Of a stretch of 64,000 nt of DNA, positions 49,479 through 59,436 are shown piece by piece. Position 1 is the first letter of the stretch; the number at the start of each line of letters is the position of its first letter. Source of the DNA: Achromobacter aegrifaciens (lineage in GTDB: Bacteria > Pseudomonadota > Gammaproteobacteria > Burkholderiales > Burkholderiaceae_B); the NCBI RefSeq assembly GCF_902859735.1, contig NZ_CADIJY010000010.1, forward strand, positions 62,001 to 126,000, given 5' to 3'. The notes beneath the pieces were generated by a model, which saw only the letters and a program-made list of their open reading frames with translations, was not told the DNA's origin and ran no database searches. The position numbers and the translations under genes were made by a program.

Positions 49479-50159
49479 CTAGCTGGAAAAGGCGGCGTTG
49501 GCGACCTGGGTGACGCGCTTGACGAAGATGCCCGGCGTCACCACGGCCTCGGGCGACAGCTCGCCCAGCGCGACCTTGGCGCGCACCTGCACGATGGCGG
49601 TCTTGGCCGCCATGCACATGACCGGGCCGAAGTTGCGCGCGCTCTTGTTGTAGGTGAGGTTGCCCCAGCGGTCGGCCAGGTCGGCCTTTACCAACGCGAA
49701 GTCGCCATGCAGGGGCTGTTCGAAGACGTGGCCACGGCCGTCGATCATGCGCGTTTCCTTGCCGCGCGCCAGTTCGGTGCCGTAGGCTGTGGGCGTGTAG
49801 AACCCGCCCAGGCCGGCGCCGGCCGCCCGCAGGCGTTCGGCGATGGTGCCTTGCGGCACGCATTCCAGTTCGATGCGGCCCTGGCGGTAGAACTCGTCGA
49901 AGACCCAGGAGTGCGAGGCCTTGGGAAACGAGCAGATCACCTTGCGCACGCGCCCGGCCTTGATCAACGCCGCCAGGCCGGTTTCGTGGTTGCCGGCGTT
50001 GTTGCTGACCACGGTGAGCTCGCGCGCGCCCTGCGCGATCAGCGCGTGGATCAGCTCGGTGGGCATGCCGGCGCCGCCGAAACCGCTGATCAGCACGGTG
50101 GCGCCGTCGTGCACGTCCGCAACGGCGGTCTCGGGAGTGTCGTAGAACTTGTCGATCAT
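49479..50159 (-). CDS. pcaI: 3-oxoacid CoA-transferase, subunit A
   Basis: This 226-residue subunit starts at ATG 50159. It has DGATVLISGFGGAGMPTELI (the GGFG oxyanion-type loop), LTVVSNNAGNHETGLAALI, and CVPQGTIAERLRAAGAG. GGFYTPTAYGTELARGKE follows and then LADRWGNLTYNKSARNF, all conserved in SctA/PcaI. Downstream is pcaJ and upstream, 17 bp away, a Bug-type receptor gene, suggesting a Bug-pcaI-pcaJ-IclR operon. Confidence 0.88.
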   Translation of the reverse strand: MIDKFYDTPETAVADVHDGATVLISGFGGAGMPTELIHALIAQGARELTVVSNNAGNHETGLAALIKAGRVRKVICSFPKASHSWVFDEFYRQGRIELECVPQGTIAERLRAAGAGLGGFYTPTAYGTELARGKETRMIDGRGHVFEQPLHGDFALVKADLADRWGNLTYNKSARNFGPVMCMAAKTAIVQVRAKVALGELSPEAVVTPGIFVKRVTQVANAAFSS

Positions 50160-50176
50160 GCGGGGCTCCTGCGCTT

Positions 50177-51178
50177 TCAGTCCACGGTGATACGCGCCTG
50201 CTTGATGATCCCGGCGTAGCGCGTCGAGTCCGTCTTCATCAGGTCGGCGAATTGCGCGGTGGTGCCGCTGACCGGCAGGAAGCCCGCGTCCAGGAATTTC
50301 TGCCTGACGTCGGGCTCCTTGACGATCTCGCTGATCTCGCGCGCCATGCGGTCGATGACCGGCGTGGGCGTGCCGGCCGGCGCCATCAGGCCCGCCCACG
50401 AACCGGTGACGAAGCCGGGCAGGCCGGCTTCTTCCATGGTCGGGATCGAGGGCTCGGTCGGCCAGCGCTGCTTGCCGGTGAACGCCAGCGCCTTCAGCCG
50501 GTTCTGCTTGACGTACTGCATGGGCACGAGGATCGGATCGAAGACCATGGACACGCGGCCGCCCAGCAGGTCCGCCAGGATGGGGGCGCTGCCTTTGTAG
50601 GCCACGTGCGTCATGGTGATCTTGCTTTGCAGCGCGAAGTCCGCGCCGGTCAGGTGCGCGCTGGAACCGTTGCCGCTGGAGGCATAGGTGAGCTTGTCCG
50701 GATTCTTGCGGGCATAGTCGACCAGTTCGGCCACCGTCTTCACGGGAATGTCTTCGGCCACGAACAGGAACAGGGGCAGGTCCGCCATCTGCACCACGGG
50801 CGTCAGGTCGGCGGGCTTGTAGCCCAGTTTGTATAGATGGAAATTGATGATGTAGGCGGGCAGGATGGAAAGAAAGGTGTAGCCGTCCGGCTCCGCCTTC
50901 GCGGCGATGGCGGCCCCCACGCTGCTGTTGGCGCCGGGGCGGTTCTCGATGATGATGGTCTGCTTCAGGCGCGGGCCGAGCTTGTCCATCACGATGCGCG
51001 TGACGATATCGGTCGAGCCGCCTGGCGTGTACGGCACGATGACTTTGATCGGCTTGCTGGGCCAGTCGTCTGCGGCGTGAACGCCAGCGCCGGCGGCCAG
51101 GCCGGCGGCCGCCAGGGCCGTGCCCAGCAGGGATTTGAGGGTGCTGCGGCGGGACTGCAAGTGGCTTGCATGGGTCAT
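50177..51178 (-). CDS. Bug-family substrate-binding protein
   Basis: This 333-residue receptor starts at ATG 51178 (GGAGGAG upstream). The signal has twin arginines (SRRSTLKSLLG), so export may be by Tat, with cleavage near VHA-ADD. Family motifs are PIKVIVPYTPGGSTDIVTRIV, IIENRPGANSSVGAAIAAKAEPDGYT, and YASSGNGSSAHLTGADF. No TctA/TctB permease gene is nearby. Its place at the head of the pcaIJ operon suggests an aromatic or dicarboxylic ligand related to 3-oxoadipate, which is an inference. Confidence 0.88.
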   Translation of the reverse strand: MTHASHLQSRRSTLKSLLGTALAAAGLAAGAGVHAADDWPSKPIKVIVPYTPGGSTDIVTRIVMDKLGPRLKQTIIIENRPGANSSVGAAIAAKAEPDGYTFLSILPAYIINFHLYKLGYKPADLTPVVQMADLPLFLFVAEDIPVKTVAELVDYARKNPDKLTYASSGNGSSAHLTGADFALQSKITMTHVAYKGSAPILADLLGGRVSMVFDPILVPMQYVKQNRLKALAFTGKQRWPTEPSIPTMEEAGLPGFVTGSWAGLMAPAGTPTPVIDRMAREISEIVKEPDVRQKFLDAGFLPVSGTTAQFADLMKTDSTRYAGIIKQARITVD

Positions 51179-51515
51179 GGGTTGGGTCTCCTCCATGAAT
51201 CGGCCGCTCGCGTAGTCGCGGCCGTTATTTTTTGAGAGATCGCGGCGCCGGCAGCGGCGGGCCCGGGACGCGAAAAAAGTATGGCACCAAGGCAAGCGGC
51301 CATCGCGGTCTGGCGGGCGGATAAAGTTCGTTCACCGGACAGGTCTGCAACCTTCAGGAATCGCGCCCCGTCCTCCGGGTTTCCACTAGGCGCCTTCGCG
51401 TTGTTCACGCCGTGGACATGGCTTAATCTGGCGGCCGGCCCAGTAAGGCAGGGCTCGGTTTCAACCGCAGTCGGCTTACAAGCCGGCGCGGCATCCATAC
51501 TCAGGAGAAGTGATC
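51179..51515. other. 337-bp divergent intergenic region
   Basis: This region separates the Bug-pcaIJ operon from the orphan binding-protein gene. It has an A-rich stretch at 51271-51280 and an AGGAG ribosome-binding site at its right end. I see no palindrome, gene or clear promoter pair in it. Confidence 0.5.
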
Positions 51516-52538
51516 ATGAAGCGGTCCATCTTGTTTGCAGCCGGCGCCTTGGCCCTGGCTTGCGCATCCCAGGCGGCGGTGGCGGGGCCCACCCTCGATG
51601 CCGTGAAGAAAAAAGGATTCGTGCAGTGCGGCCTGACCGACGGCGTATCCGGCTTTTCGGCGACCAACAGCAAGGGCGAATGGGAAGGCATGGACGTGGA
51701 CATTTGCCGCGCGGTCGCGGCGGCGGTGTTCGGTGATCCGACCAAATTCAAGGGCACGCCGCTGTCCACCCAGCAACGCTTCACGGCGCTGCAATCGGGC
51801 GAGGTGGACGTGCTGCTGCGCACCGTCACGCTGACGCAGACCCGCGACACGTCGCTGGGCCTGGCGGCCGTGGCGGCCAGCTTCTACGACGGCCAGGGCA
51901 TCCTGGTGAGCAAGAAGCTGGGCGTCAAGAGCGCCAAGGAACTCAACGGCGCCACGGTCTGCGTGCAGCCCGGCACCACCACCGAGCTCAACCTGGCCGA
52001 CTGGTTCCGCACCAACAACATCGAATTCAAGCCGGTGGTGATCGACAAGGTGACCGAGGTCGTGCGCGCCTTCGAATCGGGCCGCTGCGACGCCTTCACC
52101 GACGACGCCTCGCAACTGGCCGCGGTGCGCGCCACCCAGGTCGCCAAGCCGGACGACTACGAGATCCTGCCGGAACGCTTCTCCAAGGAGCCGCTGGGTC
52201 CCATGGTGCGCCAGGGCGACGAGAACTGGCTGGGCATCGTGCGTTGGACGCTGTTCGCGCTGATGGAGGCCGAGGAATACGGCATCACCCAGAAGAACGT
52301 CGACGAAATGTTGAAGAGCAACAACCCCAACATCGCCCGCATCCTGGGCGTGACGCCGGGGGCGGGCAAGAACATGGGGCTGGATGAGAAGTGGGCCTAC
52401 AACGCCATCAAGGCAGTGGGCAACTACAGCGAAGTGTTCGAGCGCAACGTGGGCAAGGACAGCAAGCTCGGCCTGCAACGCGGCACCAATGCGTTGTGGA
52501 ACAAGGGCGGCGCCATGTATCCCTGGCCGATCCGCTAA
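51516..52538 (+). CDS. Amino-acid ABC transporter substrate-binding protein, AapJ/BztA type (orphan)
   Basis: This 340-residue periplasmic binding protein starts at ATG 51516 with AGGAG eight bases upstream; a GTG two codons earlier is less likely. The signal peptide ends near AVA-GPT. Family motifs are VKKKGFVQCGLTDGVSGFSA, GMDVDICRAVAAAVFGD, VDVLLRTVTLTQTRDTSLG, and QPGTTTELNLADWF. The C-terminal half has FTDDASQLAAVRA. AapJ proteins bind a broad range of L-amino acids, but the AapQMP permease genes are absent here; a strong terminator follows directly, so it is an orphan. Confidence 0.88.
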   Translation: MKRSILFAAGALALACASQAAVAGPTLDAVKKKGFVQCGLTDGVSGFSATNSKGEWEGMDVDICRAVAAAVFGDPTKFKGTPLSTQQRFTALQSGEVDVLLRTVTLTQTRDTSLGLAAVAASFYDGQGILVSKKLGVKSAKELNGATVCVQPGTTTELNLADWFRTNNIEFKPVVIDKVTEVVRAFESGRCDAFTDDASQLAAVRATQVAKPDDYEILPERFSKEPLGPMVRQGDENWLGIVRWTLFALMEAEEYGITQKNVDEMLKSNNPNIARILGVTPGAGKNMGLDEKWAYNAIKAVGNYSEVFERNVGKDSKLGLQRGTNALWNKGGAMYPWPIR

Positions 52539-52556
52539 GGTTCGCGCCAGCCTGGA

Positions 52557-52584
52557 CGGCCCGGATTTCCGGGCCGTTTTTTTA
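52557..52584 (+). terminator. Intrinsic terminator after the orphan binding-protein gene
   Basis: ACGGCCCGG (52557-52565) and CCGGGCCGT (52570-52578) pair around ATTT, followed by a run of seven T residues. It is a textbook Rho-independent terminator. Confidence 0.92.
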
Positions 52585-52657
52585 TGGCATCGCCACGCGA
52601 TACGTCTGCACCGTATTGCGGTACGCTATGCGCTTTCCACTGGACGGCCCACGCGCC

Positions 52658-53524
52658 ATGACGCAGACCCGAAACGCCGAGGATTCCCCACTGTTCATCG
52701 CCGCGCTGGCGCGCGGCGTCTCCGTCCTGCGGGCCTTCAGCGAGGGGCAGCCCGCCATGACCTTGCCGGAGCTGGCCGAAGCGACCGGACTGAGCAAGAG
52801 TTCGGTGCAGCGCTTCACCCACACGCTGTGGACGCTGGGCTATCTGCGCAAGGACCCCTTGAGCAAGAAGTTCTCGCTGGGGCCCTGGTCGCTGGAGCTG
52901 GGCATGAAGTACGTGCAGACCAGCCCGCTGGTGCTGGGCGGCAATCCTTTCCTGCACACGCTCAACCGCAACAGCCAGGAAACCTGCAGCCTGGCCGAGC
53001 CCGACGGTCTGGACATGGTGTACGTGGCGCGCTTTGCCACCCACAAGGAAATGTTCGTGAACATGCCGGTGGGCATGCGCCTGCCGCTGTACTGCACGGC
53101 GGCGGGCCGGGCGGTGCTGGCCAGGCTGGATCCCGCGGTCGCGCGCGGTCTCCTGGAACGGTGCGACCGCAAGGCCTACACGGCCGCCACCATCACAAGC
53201 ATGGACGTGCTCCTGGCCGAGCTGGAGTTTGCCCGCAGGCACGGCTATGCGCGCTCCAACGGCGAGTTCTATCCGGGCGACATCACGGTCAGCGCCGCGG
53301 TGCTGGATGCCGGTGGCACGCCGGTAGGCGCGGTCAACGTATCGGTGCCGTCCAGCCGCTGGTCGTTCGAGCAGGCGCAGGCTGTGTTCGGTCCGCAAGT
53401 GGTGGAAACGGCGCACGCCATCAGCGCGTCGCGCACGCTGGGGCGGTCGCGCCCCTTCTATGAAATGGAGCCGCCGGGCGGCGCCCTGCGCGACGCGATG
53501 CCGTTCGCGGGCGACGAGGCCTGA
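52658..53524 (+). CDS. IclR-family transcriptional regulator
   Basis: This 288-residue regulator has the winged helix LARGVSVLRAFSEGQPAMTLPELAEATGLSKSSVQRFTHTL (spanning about residues 14-55), then the IclR effector domain (LVLGGNPFLHTLNRNSQETCSL; PLYCTAAGRAVLA; SAAVLDAGGTPVGAVNVSVP). ATG 52658 was chosen for family length; ATG 52628 adds ten residues, and neither has a strong ribosome-binding site. It is on the same strand as, and 224 bp upstream of, the ureohydrolase-ABC operon and probably controls it. Confidence 0.85.
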   Translation: MTQTRNAEDSPLFIAALARGVSVLRAFSEGQPAMTLPELAEATGLSKSSVQRFTHTLWTLGYLRKDPLSKKFSLGPWSLELGMKYVQTSPLVLGGNPFLHTLNRNSQETCSLAEPDGLDMVYVARFATHKEMFVNMPVGMRLPLYCTAAGRAVLARLDPAVARGLLERCDRKAYTAATITSMDVLLAELEFARRHGYARSNGEFYPGDITVSAAVLDAGGTPVGAVNVSVPSSRWSFEQAQAVFGPQVVETAHAISASRTLGRSRPFYEMEPPGGALRDAMPFAGDEA

Positions 53525-53604
53525 TTCCAGGGGGCCCGGGTCCCGGGCGCGCCGACCACGTGCGTTCGTTATTCATACTAATTTAGTCGGATATAAAACT
53601 GCTG

Positions 53605-53624
53605 ATTAGGGGAAACTCCCTAAT
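53605..53624. promoter_or_regulatory. Palindrome ATTAGGG-N6-CCCTAAT before the ureohydrolase operon
   Basis: ATTAGGG (53605-53611) and CCCTAAT (53618-53624) are perfect arms around GAAACT. They lie in an unusually AT-rich 224-bp intergenic region between the IclR gene and the ureohydrolase gene. An IclR operator is the natural reading. Confidence 0.5.
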
Positions 53625-53748
53625 TGGCCGGATGCTTGTACGCACGCTACTCTTATTTCGACACGATCATATCGCACAGCGATTTGATTGAATCTAAATA
53701 GTGATCCCAGCCTTATCAGGGCAGCGGTCGTCACCCAGGAGCCGAGTT

Positions 53749-54702
53749 GTGCAGCAGCCAGCCGAAGTCTGTTTTCATCCCGTCGCCGGGTTCATGGGCC
53801 TGCCTGCCGTCCGCGCCGCGGGCATGGGCGCGGCGCGCGCCTGCGTGGTCGGCATTCCCTTCGATTGCGGCACGCATCCGTTCCGGGTCGGATCGCGCCA
53901 GGGGCCGGACGCGATCCGCGAGCAGTCCAGGCTGCTGCGGCCGGTGGATATCTTCCGGCGCCACGGCATCGACAACCCGCCGGAGTTCCTGCGCGCCATC
54001 GACGTGGGCAATGTGGCCTGCCATCCGGGCGATCCGGACGCCTCCTATCCGCTGATCGAGGCCGGCATAGGCGCCATCCTGGATTCGGGCGCCATTCCGA
54101 TTTCCATGGGAGGCGATGGCGCGGTCACCTTGCCGCAGCTGCGCGCCGTGGCGCGCCGCCATCCGGATTTCGTGGTGCTGCATTTCGATTCGCACACCGA
54201 CACCTATCCCATCCCCGGCTACAACACCGCCACCACCTTCACGCGTGCCGCCGAAGAAGGGCTGCTGGACGTGGCCTCCAGCTTTCACGTGGGCACGCGC
54301 GGCAGTTCCTTCATGCCGGGCGTGCTGGAATTCGGCCGCGAGGTCGGCTACACGATCCTGCCCTATGACGACTTCGACCAGGACCAGAAGGGCGCGCTGG
54401 CCAACATCAAGCAGCGCATCGGCCAGCGGCCCGTGTACCTGTGCTTCGACATGGACATCTTCGATCCTTCCTGCGCGCCGGGCGTGTGCACGCCGGAGTG
54501 GGGCGGACTTACGGCCAAGGAAGGGCTGGCGCTGCTGCGCCAGCTCGCGGGCCTGAACTTCGTGGCGTTCGACGTGAACACCGTGTCGCCGCCGCAAGAC
54601 GTGCAGGGGGCCACGGCCTTCCTGGCAGCCACCGTCATGCAGGAATTCTGCGCGCTGGCGGCGGTAGCGGTGCAGCAGTATCCGCAGGGGCGTCCGGCCT
54701 GA
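53749..54702 (+). CDS. Ureohydrolase (arginase/agmatinase) family protein, atypical metal site
   Basis: This 317-residue protein is of the arginase/agmatinase/guanidinobutyrase fold. GTG 53749 is chosen because AGGAG lies eight bases upstream. Metal-site motifs are HFDSHTDTY (usually DAHxD) and FDMDIFDPSCAPGVCTPE (usually SFDxDxxDP). The first motif, normally GGDHS with a manganese-ligating histidine, reads GGDGAVTLP here, so that ligand is missing. It leads an operon with a complete polar amino-acid ABC importer, suggesting uptake and cleavage of a guanidino or amidino compound. Confidence 0.8.
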   Translation: MQQPAEVCFHPVAGFMGLPAVRAAGMGAARACVVGIPFDCGTHPFRVGSRQGPDAIREQSRLLRPVDIFRRHGIDNPPEFLRAIDVGNVACHPGDPDASYPLIEAGIGAILDSGAIPISMGGDGAVTLPQLRAVARRHPDFVVLHFDSHTDTYPIPGYNTATTFTRAAEEGLLDVASSFHVGTRGSSFMPGVLEFGREVGYTILPYDDFDQDQKGALANIKQRIGQRPVYLCFDMDIFDPSCAPGVCTPEWGGLTAKEGLALLRQLAGLNFVAFDVNTVSPPQDVQGATAFLAATVMQEFCALAAVAVQQYPQGRPA

Positions 54703-54744
54703 GCCGGCAGCGCCACGCCAACCAATTCATCCAAGGGGAAAACG

Positions 54745-55533
54745 ATGAAACTCAAATCCATTCTGCTGGGCCTGGCTGTAGCCGGCCTGCTGGCCCAGGG
54801 CGGCGCGCAGGCGCGCACGCTGGACGAGATCCGCGCGGACCAGAGCCTGAACGTCGTCACCACGGCGTCCGCGCCGCCGCACGGCTTCAAGAATCCGAAG
54901 TCGAACCAGCTGGAGGGCATCATGGTGGACGTGGCCGCGGCCGTGGCCAAGCACCTGAAGGTGTCGGACAAGCTGTCCGACGTGCCGTTCTCCGGCCTGA
55001 TTCCCACGCTGACCTCGGGCCGCGCCGACGTGATGTCCGCGCCGCTCTTCATCACCGAGGAACGCGCCCGCGCCATCGATTTCTCGGCGCCGGTCTATGA
55101 ATGGGGCGAGGGCATCGTGGTCAGCGACAAGGCCGACAAGAAGTACGCCAAGTTCGAAGACATGAAGGGCCAGCGCGTAGGCGTGCTGGTGGACTCGGTG
55201 CAGTTCAACATGATCAAGGACATGCCCGGCACCAAGGTGTCGACGTACCAGGACTATTCCACGCTGCTGGCCGACGTGCGCGCCGGCCGCATCGACCTGG
55301 GCATCGTGGATCCGCCCAGCATCATCTACCAGATCAAGACCAAGAACATCCCCGGCGTGAAGCTGGACACGGGCTATCAGCCGCAGCGCAAGTGGCAGGT
55401 GGGCATGGCGGTGCAGAAGGGCAATGCCGCGCTGCTGGAGGCGGTCAACGGCGCGCTGGCACAGATGAAACAGAACGGCGAGCTCGCCGCCATCGGGCAG
55501 AAGTGGGGCGTGGCCGACCTGATGAGCAAGTGA
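54745..55533 (+). CDS. Polar amino-acid ABC transporter, substrate-binding protein
   Basis: This 262-residue periplasmic protein has a signal peptide (cut near AQA-RTL). It belongs to the family 3 binding proteins: TLDEIRADQSLNVVTTASAPPHGFKNPKS, EGIMVDVAAAVAKHL, FSGLIPTLTSGRADVMSAPLFITEERARAIDFSAPVYEWGEGIVV is spread over residues 45-125. YSTLLADVRAGRIDLGIVD is also typical. It follows the ureohydrolase gene by 42 bp. The ligand is unknown; a basic or guanidino amino acid would fit. Confidence 0.88.
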   Translation: MKLKSILLGLAVAGLLAQGGAQARTLDEIRADQSLNVVTTASAPPHGFKNPKSNQLEGIMVDVAAAVAKHLKVSDKLSDVPFSGLIPTLTSGRADVMSAPLFITEERARAIDFSAPVYEWGEGIVVSDKADKKYAKFEDMKGQRVGVLVDSVQFNMIKDMPGTKVSTYQDYSTLLADVRAGRIDLGIVDPPSIIYQIKTKNIPGVKLDTGYQPQRKWQVGMAVQKGNAALLEAVNGALAQMKQNGELAAIGQKWGVADLMSK

Positions 55534-55563
55534 CGCCGTACCGGCACGGATAAGGAGTACGAC

Positions 55564-56256
55564 TTGGATCTCGCGACCCTGCGCATGTACCTTACCCCCC
55601 TCGCCGAGGGCACGGTCTGGACCCTGGCGCTGTTTTTCTCTTCGGCATTCCTGGCGGTGGCCCTGGGCCTGGTCGTCTGTCTGTGCCGCCTGTCGCCGTC
55701 GCGGCTGCTCAGCCGCGGCGCGCGTTTCTACATCGACGTGATACGCGGCACGCCGCTGCTGCTGCAGCTGTTCTACATCTACTACGGCCTGCCCGAGATG
55801 GGCGTGGTCATCAACGGCTTCGTTGCCGGCGTATTGGGCCTGACGCTGAACTTCGGCGCCTATCTGGCCGAACTCTTCCGCAGCGGCATCCAGTCGGTGG
55901 ACAGCGGCCAGTACGAGGCTGCGCGCGCGCTGGGCCTGGGCAAGATGCAGCGGCTGCGCCGCATCGTGCTGCCGCAGGCCTTGCGCACGGTGTTCCCGGC
56001 GCTGGGCAACTACGCGCTGGTGCTGATCAAGGAAACCTCGCTGGTGGCCGTCATCAGCGTTTACGAATTGATGCGCGCGGGCGAAATGCTGGCGGGCGCC
56101 ACCTTCCAGGCGCTGACCGTCTACACCATGGTGGGCGTCATCTACTTCGCCATGTGCAGCGTGCTGTCCTACGTGTTCCGCCGTTCCGAAAAGCGCCTGA
56201 CCGTGCCGGGCTACTGGAGCGGCGCGGGCGAAAACCATGACATTTCCAAGGCCTGA
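55564..56256 (+). CDS. Polar amino-acid ABC transporter, permease
   Basis: This 230-residue inner-membrane permease of the HisM/GltK group has five membrane segments. The start is TTG 55564, with AAGGAG seven bases upstream. Key parts are [24 protein letters not shown] and [28 protein letters not shown], the latter being the EAA loop that contacts the ATPase. [15 protein letters not shown] is also typical. A single permease gene is present, so it would act as a homodimer. Confidence 0.9.
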   Translation: MDLATLRMYLTPLAEGTVWTLALFFSSAFLAVALGLVVCLCRLSPSRLLSRGARFYIDVIRGTPLLLQLFYIYYGLPEMGVVINGFVAGVLGLTLNFGAYLAELFRSGIQSVDSGQYEAARALGLGKMQRLRRIVLPQALRTVFPALGNYALVLIKETSLVAVISVYELMRAGEMLAGATFQALTVYTMVGVIYFAMCSVLSYVFRRSEKRLTVPGYWSGAGENHDISKA

Positions 56257-56260
56257 TGCG

Positions 56261-57013
56261 ATGGATGGATTGAACTACGCCGCCCCTATCATCACGATGC
56301 AGGGCGTATGCAAATGGTATGGCGACTTCAAGGTGCTGGACGAGCTGGCGCTGGAGGTGTTGCCAGGCGAAAAGCTGATCCTGTGCGGGCCGTCCGGCTC
56401 CGGCAAGTCCACCACCATCCGGCTCTTGAACCGGCTCGAGGAACACCAGCAAGGCCGCATCGTCGTCGACGGCATCGAGCTGAACGACGACCTGAAGAAC
56501 ATCGAGCGCATCCGCGCCGAGGTCGGCATGGTGTTCCAGCACTTCAACCTGTTTCCGCACCTGACCGTGCTGGACAATTGCACGCTGGCGCCGATGCTGG
56601 TGAAGGGCGTGCCGCGCGAGGAAGCCGAGGCCCGCGCCATGGAATACCTGGAGCGCGTCAAGATTCCGCAGCACGCCTCCAAGTACCCGGGCCAGCTGTC
56701 CGGCGGCCAGAAGCAGCGCGTGGCGATTGCGCGGGCGCTGTGCATGCGGCCCAAGATCATGCTGTTCGACGAGCCCACATCCGCGCTGGACCCCGAGATG
56801 GTCAAGGAAGTGCTGGACACCATGGTGGCGCTGGCGCGCGACGGCATGACCATGGTGTGCGTGACGCATGAAATGGGTTTCGCGCGCGAGGTCGGCGACC
56901 GCGTGGTCTTCATGGACCAGGGCGCCATCGTCGAGGCCGACACGCCGGACAATTTCTTCCGCGCGCCGCGCACCGAACGCGCGCAGGCCTTCCTGGGGCA
57001 GATACTGGGTTGA
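56261..57013 (+). CDS. Polar amino-acid ABC transporter, ATP-binding protein
   Basis: This 250-residue ATPase has Walker [10 protein letters not shown], the signature [15 protein letters not shown], Walker [17 protein letters not shown] and the H-loop VTHEMGF. It belongs to the GlnQ/HisP group. ATG 56261 is preferred; ATG 56237 would add eight residues and overlap the permease gene by 20 bp. It closes the ureohydrolase-binding protein-permease-ATPase operon. Confidence 0.92.
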   Translation: MDGLNYAAPIITMQGVCKWYGDFKVLDELALEVLPGEKLILCGPSGSGKSTTIRLLNRLEEHQQGRIVVDGIELNDDLKNIERIRAEVGMVFQHFNLFPHLTVLDNCTLAPMLVKGVPREEAEARAMEYLERVKIPQHASKYPGQLSGGQKQRVAIARALCMRPKIMLFDEPTSALDPEMVKEVLDTMVALARDGMTMVCVTHEMGFAREVGDRVVFMDQGAIVEADTPDNFFRAPRTERAQAFLGQILG

Positions 57014-57172
57014 TCGGGCCTTTCAAATTCCGTTTGGCGGAACCTGTGGAATGGTTCCATGACGGCGGCCTGAAATGGCTCTAGCCGGTTTCGGCTACGC
57101 TACCTATCATGCATGTCACGCGGGCGCGCATGCGCCCATGCACCGCCAATGGAAAATGATCAGGGAAAAACG

Positions 57173-58725
57173 ATGAACGGCGCTGATAGTCTTTGCGATA
57201 CCTTGCTGGCCAACGACGTGGATGTTTGCTTCGCGAACCCCGGCACATCCGAAATGCACTTTGTCGCGGCATTGGATCGCAAGCCGAAGATGCGCTGCGT
57301 GCTGGGCCTGTTCGAAGGCGTGGTGACCGGCGCGGCCGACGGCTACGCGCGCATGGCCGACAAGCCTGCCGCGACGCTGCTGCACCTGGGCCCGGGCCTG
57401 GGCAACGGGCTGGCCAACCTGCACAACGCCAAGCGCGCCCGCACGCCCATGGTCAACATCGTGGGCGACCACGCCACCTATCACGTCCAGTACGACGCGC
57501 CGCTGACCAGCGACGTCGAAGGCGTCGCGCGCCCGATGTCGCATTGGGTCAAGCGCACCACCAAGGCCGCCGACCTGTCCGCCGACGCCGCTGAGGCCGT
57601 GGGCGTGGCGCGCCGCTCGCCGGGCAACATCGCCACGCTGATCCTGCCCGCCGACGCGGCCTGGACGGACTTGCCGGAAAACACCGCGCCGGTGCTGGCC
57701 AAGAGCGAGGCCTTGGCCCAGACCTCGGCCGACGCGGTGCGCGCGGCGGTTGCCGCGATCCGCTCGGGCGAAGTCACGACGCTGATGCTGGGCGGTTCCG
57801 CGCTGCGTGAACGCGCGCTGAACGCCGCCGGCCGTATCGCGCGCGCCACCGGCGTGCGGCTGGTGTCGGAAACCTCCAACCGCCGCATCGAGCGCGGCGG
57901 CTCGCGCACGCCGGTGGACCGCCTGCCGTATCCGATCGACCTGGCGGTGGCCAAGCTGAAGGACGTGCGCCATCTGGTGCTGGTGGGCGCGAAAGCGCCG
58001 GTCGGCTTCTTTGCCTATCCCGGCAAGCCCAGCCTGCTGGCGCCGCCCGACTGCAAGCAGGTGGTGCTGGGCACGCCCGAGCAGGACCTGGCGCATGCGC
58101 TGGAGTGGCTGGCCGATGAGCTAGGCATCGCCCAGGACGCGCCGCGCCTGGCCGCTGCCCCCGCCAACTACGAGGTGCCGCAGTCCGGCAAGTTGACTGG
58201 CGCCGCCGTCAACATCCTGGTCGCGCACCATCTGCCGGAGCAGGCCATCGTCTGCGACGAGTCCATCACCCAGGGCCGCGAATTCCCGCTCTACAGCGTC
58301 AACAGCGCGCCGCACGATTGGCTCATGCTGACGGGCGGCGCCATCGGCATCGGCCTGCCGCTGGCGACCGGCGCTGCCGTCGCCTGCCCGGACCGCAAGG
58401 TCGTCACCCTGCAGGCAGACGGCAGCGGCATGTACACCTTGCAGGCGCTATGGACGCAGGCGCGCGAGAACCTGGATTGCCTGACCGTGATCCTGGCCAA
58501 CCGTTCCTACGCCACCCTGCACGGCGAGATGAAGAACGTCGGCGTACAGGAACCCGGGCGCAACGCCCGCCGCATGCTGGATCTGGAAGAACCGTACCTG
58601 GACTGGACGCATCTGGCGCGCGGCATGGGCGTGGAAGCGGTCAGCGTGGATACGGTGGAAGGCTTCGCGCGCGCGCTGCAGGAAGGCTTGAAGCGCCGCG
58701 GCCCGTTCCTGATTGAAGCGGTGAT

Positions 58726-58729
<4 letters not shown>
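57173..58729 (+). CDS. ThDP-dependent enzyme, acetolactate-synthase large-subunit family
   Basis: This 518-residue protein has the three-domain ThDP decarboxylase/synthase layout. The catalytic glutamate is in LGLFEGVVTGAADGYARM, and the ThDP-diphosphate motif is LQADGSGMYTLQALWTQAREN...LAN, near residues 415-445. The HATYHVQYDAPLTSDVEG strand is typical of a branch that includes ALS-like and benzoylformate-decarboxylase-like enzymes. No small regulatory subunit is adjacent, so it is not obviously the ilvB of isoleucine/valine synthesis. The substrate is uncertain. Its stop overlaps the convergent livF stop. Confidence 0.82.
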
Positions 58730-59432
<703 letters not shown>

Positions 59433-59436
<4 letters not shown>

